A stretch of DNA of 64,000 nt from Diphasiastrum complanatum (Eukaryota > Streptophyta > Lycopodiopsida > Lycopodiales > Lycopodiaceae): contig CM055092.1 of NCBI GenBank assembly GCA_029204225.1, positions 10,875,806 to 10,939,805 on the forward strand, read 5' to 3'. The translations under genes were made by a program, and so were the position numbers. A model generated the notes under the pieces. The model worked only from the letters and a program-made list of their open reading frames with translations. It was not told the DNA's origin and did not search any database. Each line of letters opens with the position of its first letter. Positions within the stretch are counted from its first letter, which is position 1. This document shows positions 1 to 11,047 of this stretch, one piece after another.

Positions 1-122
1 CGAGTAGCAGTCGGATGGAACACAAATAGAATGAACTAGCTCTATAGAACAAGAACGTATTAAGTTCTATTATGAATCCTAAACTCTAGCAATCCAATAA
101 ACCAGTGCTCTGATACCAAAAC
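1..122 (-). mobile_element. Leader end of a minus-strand Ty1-copia element cut by the window edge
   Basis: This short stretch lies immediately downstream, on the minus strand, of a complete LTR. It contains the primer-binding site, so it is the start of the internal region of a retroelement whose coding part lies to the left of the window. No coding sequence of the element is visible here. Assignment to copia rests on the iMet-type PBS and on LTR sequence shared with the copia element at 41640-44600. That assignment is inference. Confidence 0.6.
107..118 (-). promoter_or_regulatory. Primer-binding site, tRNA-iMet type
   Basis: The minus strand reads TGGTATCAGAGC, the complement of the 3' end of plant initiator tRNA-Met that primes reverse transcription in most plant copia elements. 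Four bases separate it from the LTR end at 123. Confidence 0.75.
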
Positions 123-701
123 TGTTGATGAATACAAACAAAATTCTTGTTAAAGGAACAATGATAACTGTGTTAATAGGATTGTGGATTATTTAGAGAA
201 TGGAGATTGTGAGATGTTCTTTTGTGTTGAATAAGATTATCAGTGTAGGAGTTTTAGACTGTCGTGAAAGAAGAATTTGCAGAAACGATTAGGCGTTTGA
301 GACAGCCATGCAATCCTCTAATGCTAATAACCTGATATGAAGAGAATGTAGAAATAACTTAGGCGTCATAGACAGCCATACATTTTCTTATAATGATGTT
401 TGCGTAAGAGGAGTGAGAGTTAATTTCATTCAACAAGAATACAAGATGTAGAACAGTAGCAAATCCGTATAATAATGTTGTAAAACAACAATCAGACCAT
501 AATACAATTGCGCTGATAAGCGCGTGATCCTACTTACAGACTCAAATCAATTGCTAAAGTTCTGAATCTCTCTCTCTATATATATAATACTAACTTTGAG
601 TAGTCAGTTACTAGAAGACTCGTTATAGTCGTTTGATCTCTGCTGGAGTATCCACCTGCATCTCCGCATGCCTCATATTTTTTCTTCTTCAATCGCTCAT
701 T

Positions 702-712
702 TATTTATATAG
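702..712 (-). promoter_or_regulatory. LTR TATA box
   Basis: The minus strand reads CTATATAAATA, a canonical plant TATA box. It lies in the middle of the LTR and downstream, on the minus strand, of the U3 repeat array, which is the expected U3/R layout. A second TATA-like run is at 578-588. Confidence 0.5.
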
Positions 713-849
713 CAACTGGAAGATCTTGCATTATTCTAGCTTTGCATTTACAAGATCGCTTAACAGCTGATTAATTGACTAATTAGAACAGTTATTATTG
801 GAGCGTGAAGACGTAGACAGTTTGTACTTGGGATCTCTTGTAAATCTGC

Positions 850-1130
850 AGACGGTCGCCTGTGTGGAATCCCGTGTAAAAATGCAGTGTTGCATTTTTC
901 GCTTTTGTCGCCTATAAGAAATTGCATGTAAAAATGCAGTGTCGCATTTTTCGCTTTTGTCGCCTGTAAGAAATTGCATGTAAAAATGCAATGTCACATT
1001 TTTCATTATTATCGCTTGTCAGAAATTGCATGTAAAAACTTAGTGTCGCATTTTTCGCAATTGTCACCTGTCAAAAATTGCATGTCAAAATGCAGTGTCA
1101 CATTTTTCGCGAAGCAGTGTCGCATTTCTG
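850..1130. repeat. 52-bp U3 tandem repeats with internal hairpins
   Basis: Five degenerate copies recur with a period of exactly 52 bp; the AATGCAGTGT core or its variant falls at 881, 933, 985, 1037 and 1089. Most copies contain AAAAATGC...GCATTTTT, an 8-bp inverted repeat with a 6-nt loop, followed by CGC. In the minus orientation the array is upstream of the TATA box, where LTR enhancers sit. Confidence 0.8.
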
Positions 1131-1411
1131 GAAATGTCTAAAATGGCCAAAAAATCGAGTTAGCACAAGTGTTGCAAAAAAAACACTTAGGTGCTCAAGA
1201 TGGCCCGAAGGTGAAAGGCGACAATGTCAAGTGTCGAGTTTTTCGCCTGTGGAAATTCCCGAGTAAAAATGCAGACTATAGCAACAATCAGTTCAAATAT
1301 GCAGACTGTTGAAAAACAGTTCATTTTCTGTAGGTTTCATTTGAGAGAGTAAAAATTGAGAGACGGAAGGAGGGCAGTTAGGAAGAGTAGGAGTAAGATT
1401 AAACTCCAACA

Positions 1412-1933
1412 TGTGGGACTTTTACGTGTTCACAATGCTAAATTCCTAGTCAATAGTGATCTAAAAGCGCCCCTTCAACCCTGACTTGGTGGTACAATTA
1501 AACAAGAGTATGATCAGATGTAAGAAGAGACACTTCTACAAATTATACGGATGACATATGTAAAATTCTTGTAAGTCTATTTATGTTATAATACAAGTAT
1601 AAAAAGTTATCATGGGCCATTCTTGGTCAGAGATCATAATCTACGATCAATCCTCTTATGAATTCATGACCATGCTTCCAGGAAAGAATTGAGCAAGAAT
1701 CAATGTCGTAGACTGTTGAAAATATTACAATTGCATGCACTTTTGAGGATTCATGTTTTAGAAATGTCAGCCCATCACCATGAGCAAAAGTGAGTAATTT
1801 ATCATGATCTGCAATTTTTTGCAGTAATTTGACATCATCAGCTTCTCCTTGAGTCCCAACAAGATTTTCACTTGGGGTGGTAAATGAAAAGTAGAAGTTA
1901 TATCCTTGTCTGTTCATTCTGAGCAAAATCAAT
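1412..1933. other. Unassigned spacer between LTR and element A
   Basis: This stretch has no recognised retroelement domain. It holds a 101-codon open frame on the minus strand (1627-1932) that needs a TTG start and resembles nothing I recognise. The right edge is sharp: gypsy reverse transcriptase of element A begins at about 1934. Confidence 0.4.
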
Positions 1934-2131
1934 CATGTTTGGAGGATTTGTTTCTAATATAGTGAAGAGATGGTGCTTAGCATGAAGGGAGTGTTGGTCT
2001 GAAGAAATCCAATTTCAAGCCTGCCATCTGGCCATATAGTGTCAAGACACGGGATCGCCACAGATCTATCAAAGATCAAGATCATTGTTGATCTACCACC
2101 ATCGGGGAAGATCCGCAAAGTCTACATCTTC
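1934..2131 (+). pseudogene. Gypsy element A, reverse transcriptase fragment (left of insertion)
   Basis: Read in shifting frames, this piece encodes the C-terminal RT stretch of Ty3-gypsy: a HLEDL-like helix, a LKKSNF segment (family: LNPKKSNF), then VSRHGIATDLSKI and an IRKVYIFMG segment leading to the conserved GHxxYYRRF motif. Several frameshifts and stops are present. The coding sense resumes at 7723 after element B, so the RT was intact at the join when B inserted. Truncation on the left at about 1934 removes the catalytic YxDD part. Confidence 0.75.
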
Positions 2132-2136
2132 ATGGG
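2132..2136. repeat. Target site duplication of element B, left copy
   Basis: ATGGG occurs directly before the left LTR and again at 7718-7722 after the right LTR. Removing the insertion plus one copy rejoins element A's RT reading sense. Confidence 0.8.
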
Positions 2137-2508
2137 TATAAAGTCCTCACAACAGGATTCTAGCCTAAGCATACCATACAACGCAACCACACATGGGAAC
2201 CGGTGGAGGTTAAACCAACCCAACCAAATCTAGATCGTACGGATCTAGCCCCCAAGCTATGGATCAATCAGAGTCATGGAAAGAGGAGTCACACCAGCAG
2301 CATGTAACTACTCATCACAAATCAAGCATACACTAGTGAGAGCCCAACATGTATACTTATACCCTCCAAGGCCCATGCACCACTAGTAGTGCTCTGTGAC
2401 ACCTCACTAGACACCTCTGCAGCCTATTTGGGCCACATCATCCAGTTCCCTAATGACTCAATGATAGACCCATACCAACCCCACCACCATGTGTTTAGGC
2501 CTACAACC
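2137..2508 (-). repeat. Element B 3' LTR, truncated
   Basis: This is nearly identical to 7223-7594, but it lacks the remaining ~120 bp (7595-7717) that carries the LTR's true start in minus orientation. The break coincides with the lost integrase region. Confidence 0.85.
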
Positions 2509-2980
2509 CAGACTGATCACCATGATCATCAGTCCCGCTTGATGAAACTGCTAGAACCCTATTCCAGATTGTTCCAAAATGTGGGTCTTTCTCATAAAGA
2601 CCTCGCAAGGAGAGATAAAAATCCATATTGATCTCAGTGAAGGAAAGTTCGTTCACTTCACCAATTCGACTAAGTGCATCAGCCACCTGATTAGATGAGC
2701 CCCTGATATACCGCACTTCAAAGTCAAATTCTTGCATGAGTTCTGCCCATTTGGCCTTACGACCACGCAAATCATTCTGATTACAAAAATACTTTAAAGG
2801 TTGATGATCCGTATTAACCATGAATTTATTACCGTACAGGTAATGCCTCCATGATCTCAAAGCATGGATCACAGCAAAAAGCTCTTTTTCCTTAGTGGTG
2901 TACCTGACCTGTGCATCGGTTAGTTTCTTACTTTCAAAGGTGTTAATGACGAACGACAAATCCGGATCCGCTATTTTCAA
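2501..2980 (-). pseudogene. Element B RNase H domain
   Basis: The 159-codon frame reads as gypsy RNase H: the TTKEKELFAVIHALRSWRHYL segment, NTDHQPLKYF, then WAELMQEFDFEVRYI and the DALSR motif near residue 104. After DALSR comes a short linker (residues about 105-140), and the frame then runs out at the LTR. In the family an HHCC zinc finger and DDE integrase would follow, and neither is present. The frame differs from the RT frame at 3028-3975, so a frameshift near 3000-3060 separates them. Confidence 0.85.
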
Positions 2981-3027
2981 AACTGGAGCTGAGGCAATTA
3001 GAAGCTTGAGTTTGCGAAAACTCTCAT

Positions 3028-3975
3028 CTAATTTCTCATTCCACCTAATAGGAGGACTTGGCCTACCTTTGTGGCTTTCACGCCTTTCAACATATTATTG
3101 AGAGGTGCAGCAATCTTCGAGTACTCCTCTGCAAATCTACGGAAAAACACAGTGAAACCTAAGAATGACTTAAGCTCACGCACCGTTTTAGAAATTGGCC
3201 ATTCCACTACCGTCTTCACCTTATCCTCGTCAATCTTGATCCCAGAGGAGGTGATCTTATGACCTAGGTAAAGAAGTTCCTTCTTAAAGAATTCGCATTT
3301 TGATTCTTTCGCATAAAGCTTCTCTTGTCTTAAGATACGTAAGACAGTACGGAGATGCTTAGCATGCTCTTTGAGTGTTCTGCTATAGATTAGAATATCG
3401 TCCAGAAACACTACTACGAACCTCCCCAAATATGGACGAAACAAATCGTTCATCATTTGTTGGAAAGTAGCCGGAGCATTTGTCAAACCAAAGGGCAATA
3501 CAAGAAACTCGTAGTGGCCAAACCTGGTCCTAAAACCGGTCTTAGATACATCTTTCGGATGTATCCTAATCTGATGGTATCCCGTACATAGATCAATTTT
3601 CGTGAAGTATTTAGCTCCATTCAATCGATCTATGAGATCGTCCATCCTAGGCAACGGGTATTTATTTTTAACTGTTAGTTTGTTCATATTCTTGTAGTCT
3701 ACACATAGCCGGAAACTCCCACCTTTCTTACTCTTAAGAAGGACAGGTGCTCCCCATGGAGATTTACTAGGTCTTATATGTCCCATCCTGAGATACTCCT
3801 CGATCTGCCTAGCCACTTCCTCCTCTTCCTTCTGACTAAACCGATATGGTTGTCTGAAGATAGGATGGCTATCGGGCAAAAGATCTATCTTATGATCTAC
3901 CAACTGAACGGGTGGTAGTCCATAAGGTAGCTGCTTTGGAAAAACTTCATTAAACTCTTGCTTTAAATCTTGCAA
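3028..3975 (-). CDS. Element B reverse transcriptase (decayed)
   Basis: The 315-codon frame carries a nearly complete Ty3-gypsy reverse transcriptase. Visible in order are the SPWGAPVLL and FRLCVDYKNMNKLT motifs (residues about 95-125), KIDLCTGYHQIRI, TGFRTRFGHYEFLVLPFGLTNAP, and the catalytic FLDDILIYS (about 190-200), then YLGHKITSSGI. The enzyme would copy element RNA into DNA in virus-like particles. The upstream in-frame stop at 3979-3981 is a CAG-to-TAG change. The last ~20 residues are out of frame. The flanking LTRs and order support this assignment. Confidence 0.9.
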   Translation of the reverse strand: MQDLKQEFNEVFPKQLPYGLPPVQLVDHKIDLLPDSHPIFRQPYRFSQKEEEEVARQIEEYLRMGHIRPSKSPWGAPVLLKSKKGGSFRLCVDYKNMNKLTVKNKYPLPRMDDLIDRLNGAKYFTKIDLCTGYHQIRIHPKDVSKTGFRTRFGHYEFLVLPFGLTNAPATFQQMMNDLFRPYLGRFVVVFLDDILIYSRTLKEHAKHLRTVLRILRQEKLYAKESKCEFFKKELLYLGHKITSSGIKIDEDKVKTVVEWPISKTVRELKSFLGFTVFFRRFAEEYSKIAAPLNNMLKGVKATKVGQVLLLGGMRN

Positions 3976-3978
3976 AAG

Positions 3979-4179
3979 CTATTGTTCCTGATGCGAATTT
4001 TCGGTGTTAAAGCATGAAAACACATTCACATCCCCAACATCAGAATGCATACGAGATTTCAAATGCAAGTGAAAGAGTTCATACTCAGAATCTTGAAGTT
4101 TCTCAATTAATTCAGCTGAGGAAATCATCGACGATGGAAGTACATCGGTCTCTCCAGAAAATAGAGACAATCTAATCAA
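3979..4179 (-). pseudogene. Element B protease-RT linker
   Basis: This is a 66-codon frame continuous with the RT frame but separated from it by a TAG at 3979-3981. It is shifted relative to the protease frame on its right. It shows no catalytic motif and corresponds to the variable linker between protease and RT. Confidence 0.6.
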
Positions 4180-4627
4180 ACTTATCTTTAAATACCATAG
4201 AATGATTTTTTAAATCTATCTCTAAAGAGTCTGATTTGCCCAAAAACCATTCATAGCCCAAAATGACATCAGTCCGGTCCAGATTCATGACATGAAAATC
4301 CAACGGCTCAACATAGCCCTGCATCCGAAGCTCTAAGTTCGAGACTTTGACATCCCAAATCTTAGTGTCCGACCCTGAGGCAAGACGGACCACGTAACGG
4401 TGATCACTGGCCATGGTGGGCACTCGGAGCTTCCACACAAGTCAAGCATTCAAAAAATTGTGAGTACTACCAGAATCAAATATCACATTCACATCTTTCC
4501 CTAAAATATTGCCTCTCACACAAAACAATTCATTAGGCTTGAAAGAGATTGCACTAAAGTTACAAGTATAGTCACAATTATTTAACAAATTGACTTCCAA
4601 TTTATCTGCCGGTAAATCCACAGTCAT
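4172..4627 (-). pseudogene. Element B retropepsin-like protease
   Basis: Two frames (4442-4627 and 4172-4438) in the same phase make up the protease. The first ends with VIFDSGSTHNFLNA, which contains the catalytic DSG. The second contains DVILGYEWF, the equivalent of the second conserved motif ILGxDWL. They are separated by a TGA at 4442-4444 that is explained by CGA to TGA. In the family this aspartic protease cleaves the Gag-Pol polyprotein. Confidence 0.8.
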
Positions 4628-4660
4628 GAAACTTGGCGACTTTGCTTTCCGTTTGGGGCA

Positions 4661-5608
4661 CTATTTGGCACGGTGCCCGGGTTTATTGTAGAGGAAACAT
4701 ATATTTTGCTTAAGTGCCGCAAACCGTGCTTTGTCTTTTACTACCGATTTCTTCTTATTCTTCTTTTTCTTTGACTGTCGGTACGCTTCTGCTTCCAACT
4801 CGTCAAAAAAGTGTTTCTTGCGCTTGTTAGACTTTTCTTGCTTGGGTTTCGGGACCGTTGGGCTGTGCACGCTTTTCCGTGATGCAACAACTGTACTATC
4901 ATAGGCTTTCGCCACACAGATAGCATCCTCTAGTGAGTTGAGGATATTTCGTTTGCATTCATTTTGATAGTCAGCTGGCAGTCCGACAATAAATTGCCAC
5001 TGTGCTAACTTACGATAAAAAAGCGGCACTTTGGCCAAAGAGTCCAAGAACTCTTGGACATAACCGTCCAGTTCTCAGCTGCCCATTGTGCAGTTGATAA
5101 ACCGAAGATACAGCTCAGAATCGTCTATCGTGACAAAAGCTTTCCAAAATTTCGTCAGGAATCTAGCCCAAGTCACCGGTTTCGTGGAAAGTTCCCTCCA
5201 CCAAGAAGAGGCTTTACCTTCCAGAAACAATAGAACCGATGATATTCCTTTATCCTCTAGGACGTTGTGCAAGCTAAAATAGCTTGTCCAACGGTTTATC
5301 CAGTCTTCAACAACTTCCGGGCGTTTAAACTTTTTATCGCCGAAAAATATTTCTGGTTGGTAGCCCAAGTTGTTAGAGTTAATTGCTTGCAGTTGATTAA
5401 ATAAATTTTGCATTTGTTTATCCCGTTGTTTATTGCTCTGATGAAGTTCTAAAACTGCCTTGCCAAAGGTTTGCAACAGTTTTTCTGAGTCTAGGGTGTC
5501 ATCACTGCCAGGTGAGGCCGGTTGAATCTCCGTATTCCCCCCATCACTTCCTGGTGATGTCGGGTGAAATTCGGTAGCACCCCCCTCCAAAATTCCATCA
5601 GCATCCAT
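4661..5608 (-). pseudogene. Element B Gag with degenerate zinc knuckle
   Basis: Two frames in one phase (5075-5608 and 4661-5047) make up Gag. The N-terminal part is acidic with a duplicated TSPGSD motif. The core resembles retrotransposon Gag (F..W...A..WW....). The C-terminal part is Lys-rich and ends in CFLYNKPGHRAK-CP, a CX2CX4HX4C knuckle whose second cysteine is Tyr. The stop at 5075-5077 fits CGA to TGA and the stop at 4661-4663, inside the knuckle, fits CAG to TAG. The start is the first ATG after the leader. Confidence 0.8.
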
Positions 5609-7208
<1,600 letters not shown>

Positions 7209-7221
7209 GGCTCTGATACCA
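7209..7221 (-). promoter_or_regulatory. Element B primer-binding site, tRNA-iMet type
   Basis: The minus strand reads TGGTATCAGAGCC, one base from the LTR end at 7223. Confidence 0.8.
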
Positions 7222-7222
7222 A

Positions 7223-7717
7223 TATAAAGTCCACACAACAGGATTCTAGCCTAAGCATACAATACAAAGCAACCACACATGGGAACCGGTGGAGGTTAAA
7301 CCAACCCAACCAAACCTAGATCGTACGGATCTAGCCCCCAAGCTATGGATCAATCAGAGTCATGGAAAGAGGAGTCACACCAGCAACATGTAGCTACTCA
7401 TCACAAATCAAGTATACACTAGTGAGAGCCCAGCAGGTATACTTATACCCTCCAAGGCCCATGCACCACTAGTAGTGCATTGTGACACCTCACTGGACAC
7501 CTCTGCAGCCTATTTGGGCCACGTCATCCAGTTCCCTAATGACTCACTGATAGACCCATACCAACTCCACCACCATGTGTTTAGGCCTACAACCATTAAT
7601 TATGACCATGTACACATAAGGGCCCCAATTCTCTTATAGTCACAATTAACTTACGGGTTGTTGGTCTACTGGTCCCTAGCGTGGACACGCTACCCGAGAC
7701 CAGTCATGGGCATGACA
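7223..7717 (-). repeat. Element B 5' LTR, full length
   Basis: This 495-bp LTR begins TGTCATG on the minus strand and ends ...TTTATA next to the PBS. It matches 2137-2508 over its last ~370 bp. A TATA box (TATAAGTATA on the minus strand, 7438-7447) fits an LTR promoter. The 3' terminal TA instead of CA is unusual, but the target duplication places the edge. Confidence 0.8.
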
Positions 7718-7722
7718 ATGGG
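7718..7722. repeat. Target site duplication of element B, right copy
   Basis: ATGGG matches 2132-2136. The following bases continue the gypsy RT motif of element A. Confidence 0.8.
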
Positions 7723-8556
7723 TCATGCTAACTATTATAGGATCTTCATTCTTGATTTTGCGGAGTTAGCCTGACCAATTTACAAACTCACGACGGATCC
7801 ACATTGGAACGAGAAAGCCCTAAAGGCTTTCCATAAGCTTAAGGATGCATTGGTTTCAGCACCAATCCTACGCCCACCCAATTGGTCCATTGAGTTTCAT
7901 GTGCATACGGACGCATCGAAGTATGCAGTGGGAGCAGTCTTAACCCAGCCAGGTGAACACAAAAAGGATTTTCCAATCCGATTTGCAAGCCGACAGCTCA
8001 GTGATACCAAATGAATTATTCAACCATAGAGCGAGAAGCACTGGCAATGATCTATGCGGATAAGAAATTTCGACACTATTTGATGGCCACACATTTTGCT
8101 TTTTATACGGACCATCAACCCTTGCTCTATCTCGTTAATAAAACTTGCAACACCGGAAGAATCACCAGATGGCTACTTCTGTTATTGGAATTTGATTTTC
8201 GGATAGTAGTTCGCAAGGGAAAACAACACTACATGGCAGATCATGTGTCACGAATCAAGCGAAAGGAGATTGCAACCCAACCCGACGATGAGCTAGCAGC
8301 TTCCTTATTTTACGTGGACATAGTACCAGAATGGGCTGCCGACATTGTTGAATATCTAAAGGCGAAACAGCGGAAATTGATCTTGAAGACTAGACCTTAT
8401 CAGCTGATTGTCGGCCAGTTGTATCGAAGAGGACCCGATGGAATTCTTCGGCGGTGTATTCTTCCTCATGAAGCCACCCAGATCATTTCACTTTCACATG
8501 AAGGCATGGGTGGAGGCCATTTTGCATCCGACATTAGAGTTCGCAAGATCCTGTAA
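7723..8556 (+). pseudogene. Element A RT end, RNase H and integrase N-terminus
   Basis: The stretch 7723-8010 reads HANYYR..., then LTTDPHWNEKALKAFHKLK and a HVHTDASKYAVGAVL segment with an RNase H catalytic Asp. A one-base loss near 8010 shifts frame to 8011-8556, which carries NYSTIEREALAMIYADKKFRHYL, FYTDHQPL, the ADHVSRI motif and the start of the integrase zinc finger (SLSHEGMGGGHF). Stops at the ELA-PIY position (CGA to TGA) and at 8554 (CAA to TAA, compare copy H) break the frame. In the family these activities degrade the RNA template and begin integration. Confidence 0.85.
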
Positions 8557-9540
8557 TCAGGATGTTGGTGGCCAATGATTCATAAGGATACGGAGGAATA
8601 CTTGAAAAAGTGCGATGTGTGCCAAAGGGCAAGAAGGCCAACAAGATTGAATTATGACCTACTGCACCCGGTCTTAGCCCAAGCACCATTCGAAAAGTGA
8701 GGATTGGATTACATCGGTCCAATTTACCATGCAGCAAGGAGTTCCCAGGCTCGATACATAATTGTAGCCACAGACTACCTCACCAAGTGGGTCGAAGCTA
8801 GGGCAATAAGAGTAGTTGATGCTAGGACTACTGCCAAGTTTCTTTATGAAAATATCATTGTGTGCTTTGGATGTCCAGTAGAGCTAGTCAGCGATCACGA
8901 AAGCCATTTCATCAATGAGACCATCAAGGTCCTGTTGGAGGAATTCTTTGTGATCCACAGAACCAGTACGTCTTATTATCCTCGTGGTAATGGGCAAGCA
9001 GAATCATCCAATAAGATCCTGTGTAGCGTGCTCACAAAAGCAGCTGAAGCTAGCAGATCAGATTGGGAACACAAATTGCATGCTACACTGTGGGCATTCA
9101 GGACATCATATAAAGGAAGCACTGATCAAGCACCCTTCCAATTGGTATATGGTCAGGATGTTGTGATGCCAGTAAAGTTTTTAGTTCTTTCATTAAGGAT
9201 TGCCACCATGCAACGTCTTAATAAGTCCAAATCTCTACAACTACGCCACGAAGCTCTACATAAACTCTGTGAAACACGCTTACTAGCTGTGCATGCACTG
9301 GTAGCTGAAAAGGAAAGACAAAAAGCATGGCATGATCGTAGATTACAAAAGAAAGATCTTCGCTCCGGAGATCTGGTCCTGATGTATAAAACCAAGGCGA
9401 TCAAGGGAAAGTTAAAATTCACAGGCGAAGGTCCTTATCGGATCAAGGAAATTCTTAATCATGGAGCCGTGAATTTAGAAAAGCTAGATGGAACACCATT
9501 CGATGCACCCATCAATGGTAGTCGGTTGCACAAGTACTAG
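8557..9540 (+). CDS. Element A integrase core and C-terminal domain (decayed)
   Basis: After a stop the zinc finger continues to CDVCQRARRP. A TGG-to-TGA stop at 8698-8700 precedes the 278-codon frame 8704-9540. That frame shows the DDE core: IIVATDYLTKWVEA, LVSDHESHF (second Asp; family SDRG) and YYPRGNGQAESSNKIL with the Glu. It then has the HDRRLQKKDLRSGDLVL segment typical of the gypsy integrase C-terminal GPY/F-like module (GPYRIKEIL). It ends at a TAG after the LHKY segment. A second copy of the same family is on the minus strand at 61500-62690. Confidence 0.88.
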
Positions 9541-10027
9541 CCACCATAGTAAGAGAGATCCAGAGTGGTGATGGCACGTTACGAAAAGCTATTCAGCTAA
9601 ACCATCACCACTAGATTTAGGAAGATCAAGCCAAATCAAGCTAGATCCATCAGGATTCAGCCAGATCTGGCAAGATCGAAAAAATCCATCGAAATCCAAG
9701 GAGGATCCAGATCCAGATAGGATCAAGAAGGAAGAAGATCATCAGATTGATTGATGGATCTGTTACCAAGTATCCATCAGAACTTTCAGAGAACTACCAA
9801 TAGTCAGATCAAGCCTGGATGAAGCTGATTACCAGTTTACAAAAGTTAAAAATCAGAAAATCTTGAGATCTCGTCAAAAAACACTCTAAAAGAGCACTTT
9901 TTCATAATTTTTTGAGATCCCCTGGGAGATAGCTCTTGAAACTTGGACAGTCACCAGATCTGACCCAGATGCATCCATGAAAATCTTTGCAAGAATTCTT
10001 GATGGAGGACGAGGGTTTCCAGAAGCT
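9541..10027 (+). other. Element A 3' untranslated tail
   Basis: This sequence is non-coding and follows the pol stop. The same sequence follows pol in copy H (61021-61500, minus), showing that it belongs to the element. Homology stops at a CCAGAAGCT string near 10027, which is also where H's homology ends. No LTR or polypurine tract is obvious. Confidence 0.6.
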
Positions 10028-11043
10028 GAATTTTCGGAACCCTTGCAGAGCATTAAGATCATCTTACCAACCCTCGCAAAGATTGATCGGTATTGCAAAC
10101 AAGGGGACATGACCTCCTTAGCAGCAGTAATAGCTAGTGCCAAAAATTTTGAGACCTCGAAACTAGCACAAAAGCGCCGATCTACGAAGAAACCTCAAAA
10201 GTCGAAGACTGATTCTAGTGACAGCGATGAAGATCCAGATTTTGATTCAAGTACTAGTTCTTCAAGCTCGGAATCTGAAAGCAGTGATTCATCATAATCA
10301 AAATCTGACAAAGGAGAGAGAAAGAATAAACGATGAACTAAATGAAAGGATGACACGAAAGCTGTTGAGGATAAGTCATCAACTTCTAAAGTTGAAAAGC
10401 TTTGGAAGAGTAATATGGCTGACCTTACTAAAAAGCTTAACGACTTGAAAGTGCAGATCTCTGAAGTTGCAAATAAAAAACCAAAAGCGTCTTCTTCCAA
10501 CTCAGAATGTGGTGTACGAAATGTGGAACTTCTAGACACACTAAGGAAGACTACACTACTATGAATGTCAAATACATTGAAGATCCTACCCAGGAGGTAC
10601 TTTTTATTTTTCAAAATGATGCGACTACTAACTATGTACAGGGTACTGCAACATCAACCCAGTAGGACAGACCCAAGTTCGCACCAAGAAGGCATAATCC
10701 TCCTGAATTTGTTGGACCAGTGAAGTCTCAAACTGCGACTAAACCAGTTTCGGGCAACTACTACAACTGTGGAGAGCCGGGACATTTTTCTCCAAACTGT
10801 CCTCAACCGCGAAAGTTGATTGGTTATGTACCATTATGTTCGAATTGCAAAGAGCCTAGCCACAAGTATCTTGATTGCCCTCAGCCACAGAAGCCACGAC
10901 CCAAATATCAGTATGTAACAACACCAGCTGCTGCAGACACGAAAGCGAAAGCTGCTTTGATGTTGTTGTGTAGAGAATTGATGTTATTGAAGGAAAACTG
11001 GCGAAGACAGAAGATCAATCCTGGCGAAGACGAAAGACTATGA
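10028..11043 (+). pseudogene. Element C Gag C-terminal part with zinc knuckles
   Basis: This is the C-terminal end of Gag: a helical segment (10028-10190), a run rich in Ser, Asp and Glu (10200-10297), then frameshifted Lys-rich linker. Two zinc knuckles lie at 10720-11043: YNCGEPGHFSPNC, whose first Cys is Tyr, and CSNCKEPSHKYLDC, which fits CX2CX4HX4C. The N-terminal Gag is missing where element A abuts. Confidence 0.7.
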
Positions 11044-11047
11044 CATC

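Larger units (their letters stand above)
123..1411 (-). repeat. Complete LTR of the window-edge copia element
   Basis: The plus strand starts TGTTG and ends CAACA, giving the TG...CA ends and perfect 5-bp terminal inverted repeats of an LTR. A PBS lies just outside the left end, so this is the 5' LTR of a minus-strand element. The U3 end (TGTTGGAGTTTAATC on the minus strand) resembles the ends of LTR pieces at 41626 and 24960. A TATA box lies near 702-712 and U3 carries a 52-bp tandem array. The partner LTR and second target-site copy lie outside the window, so solo status cannot be tested. Confidence 0.7.
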
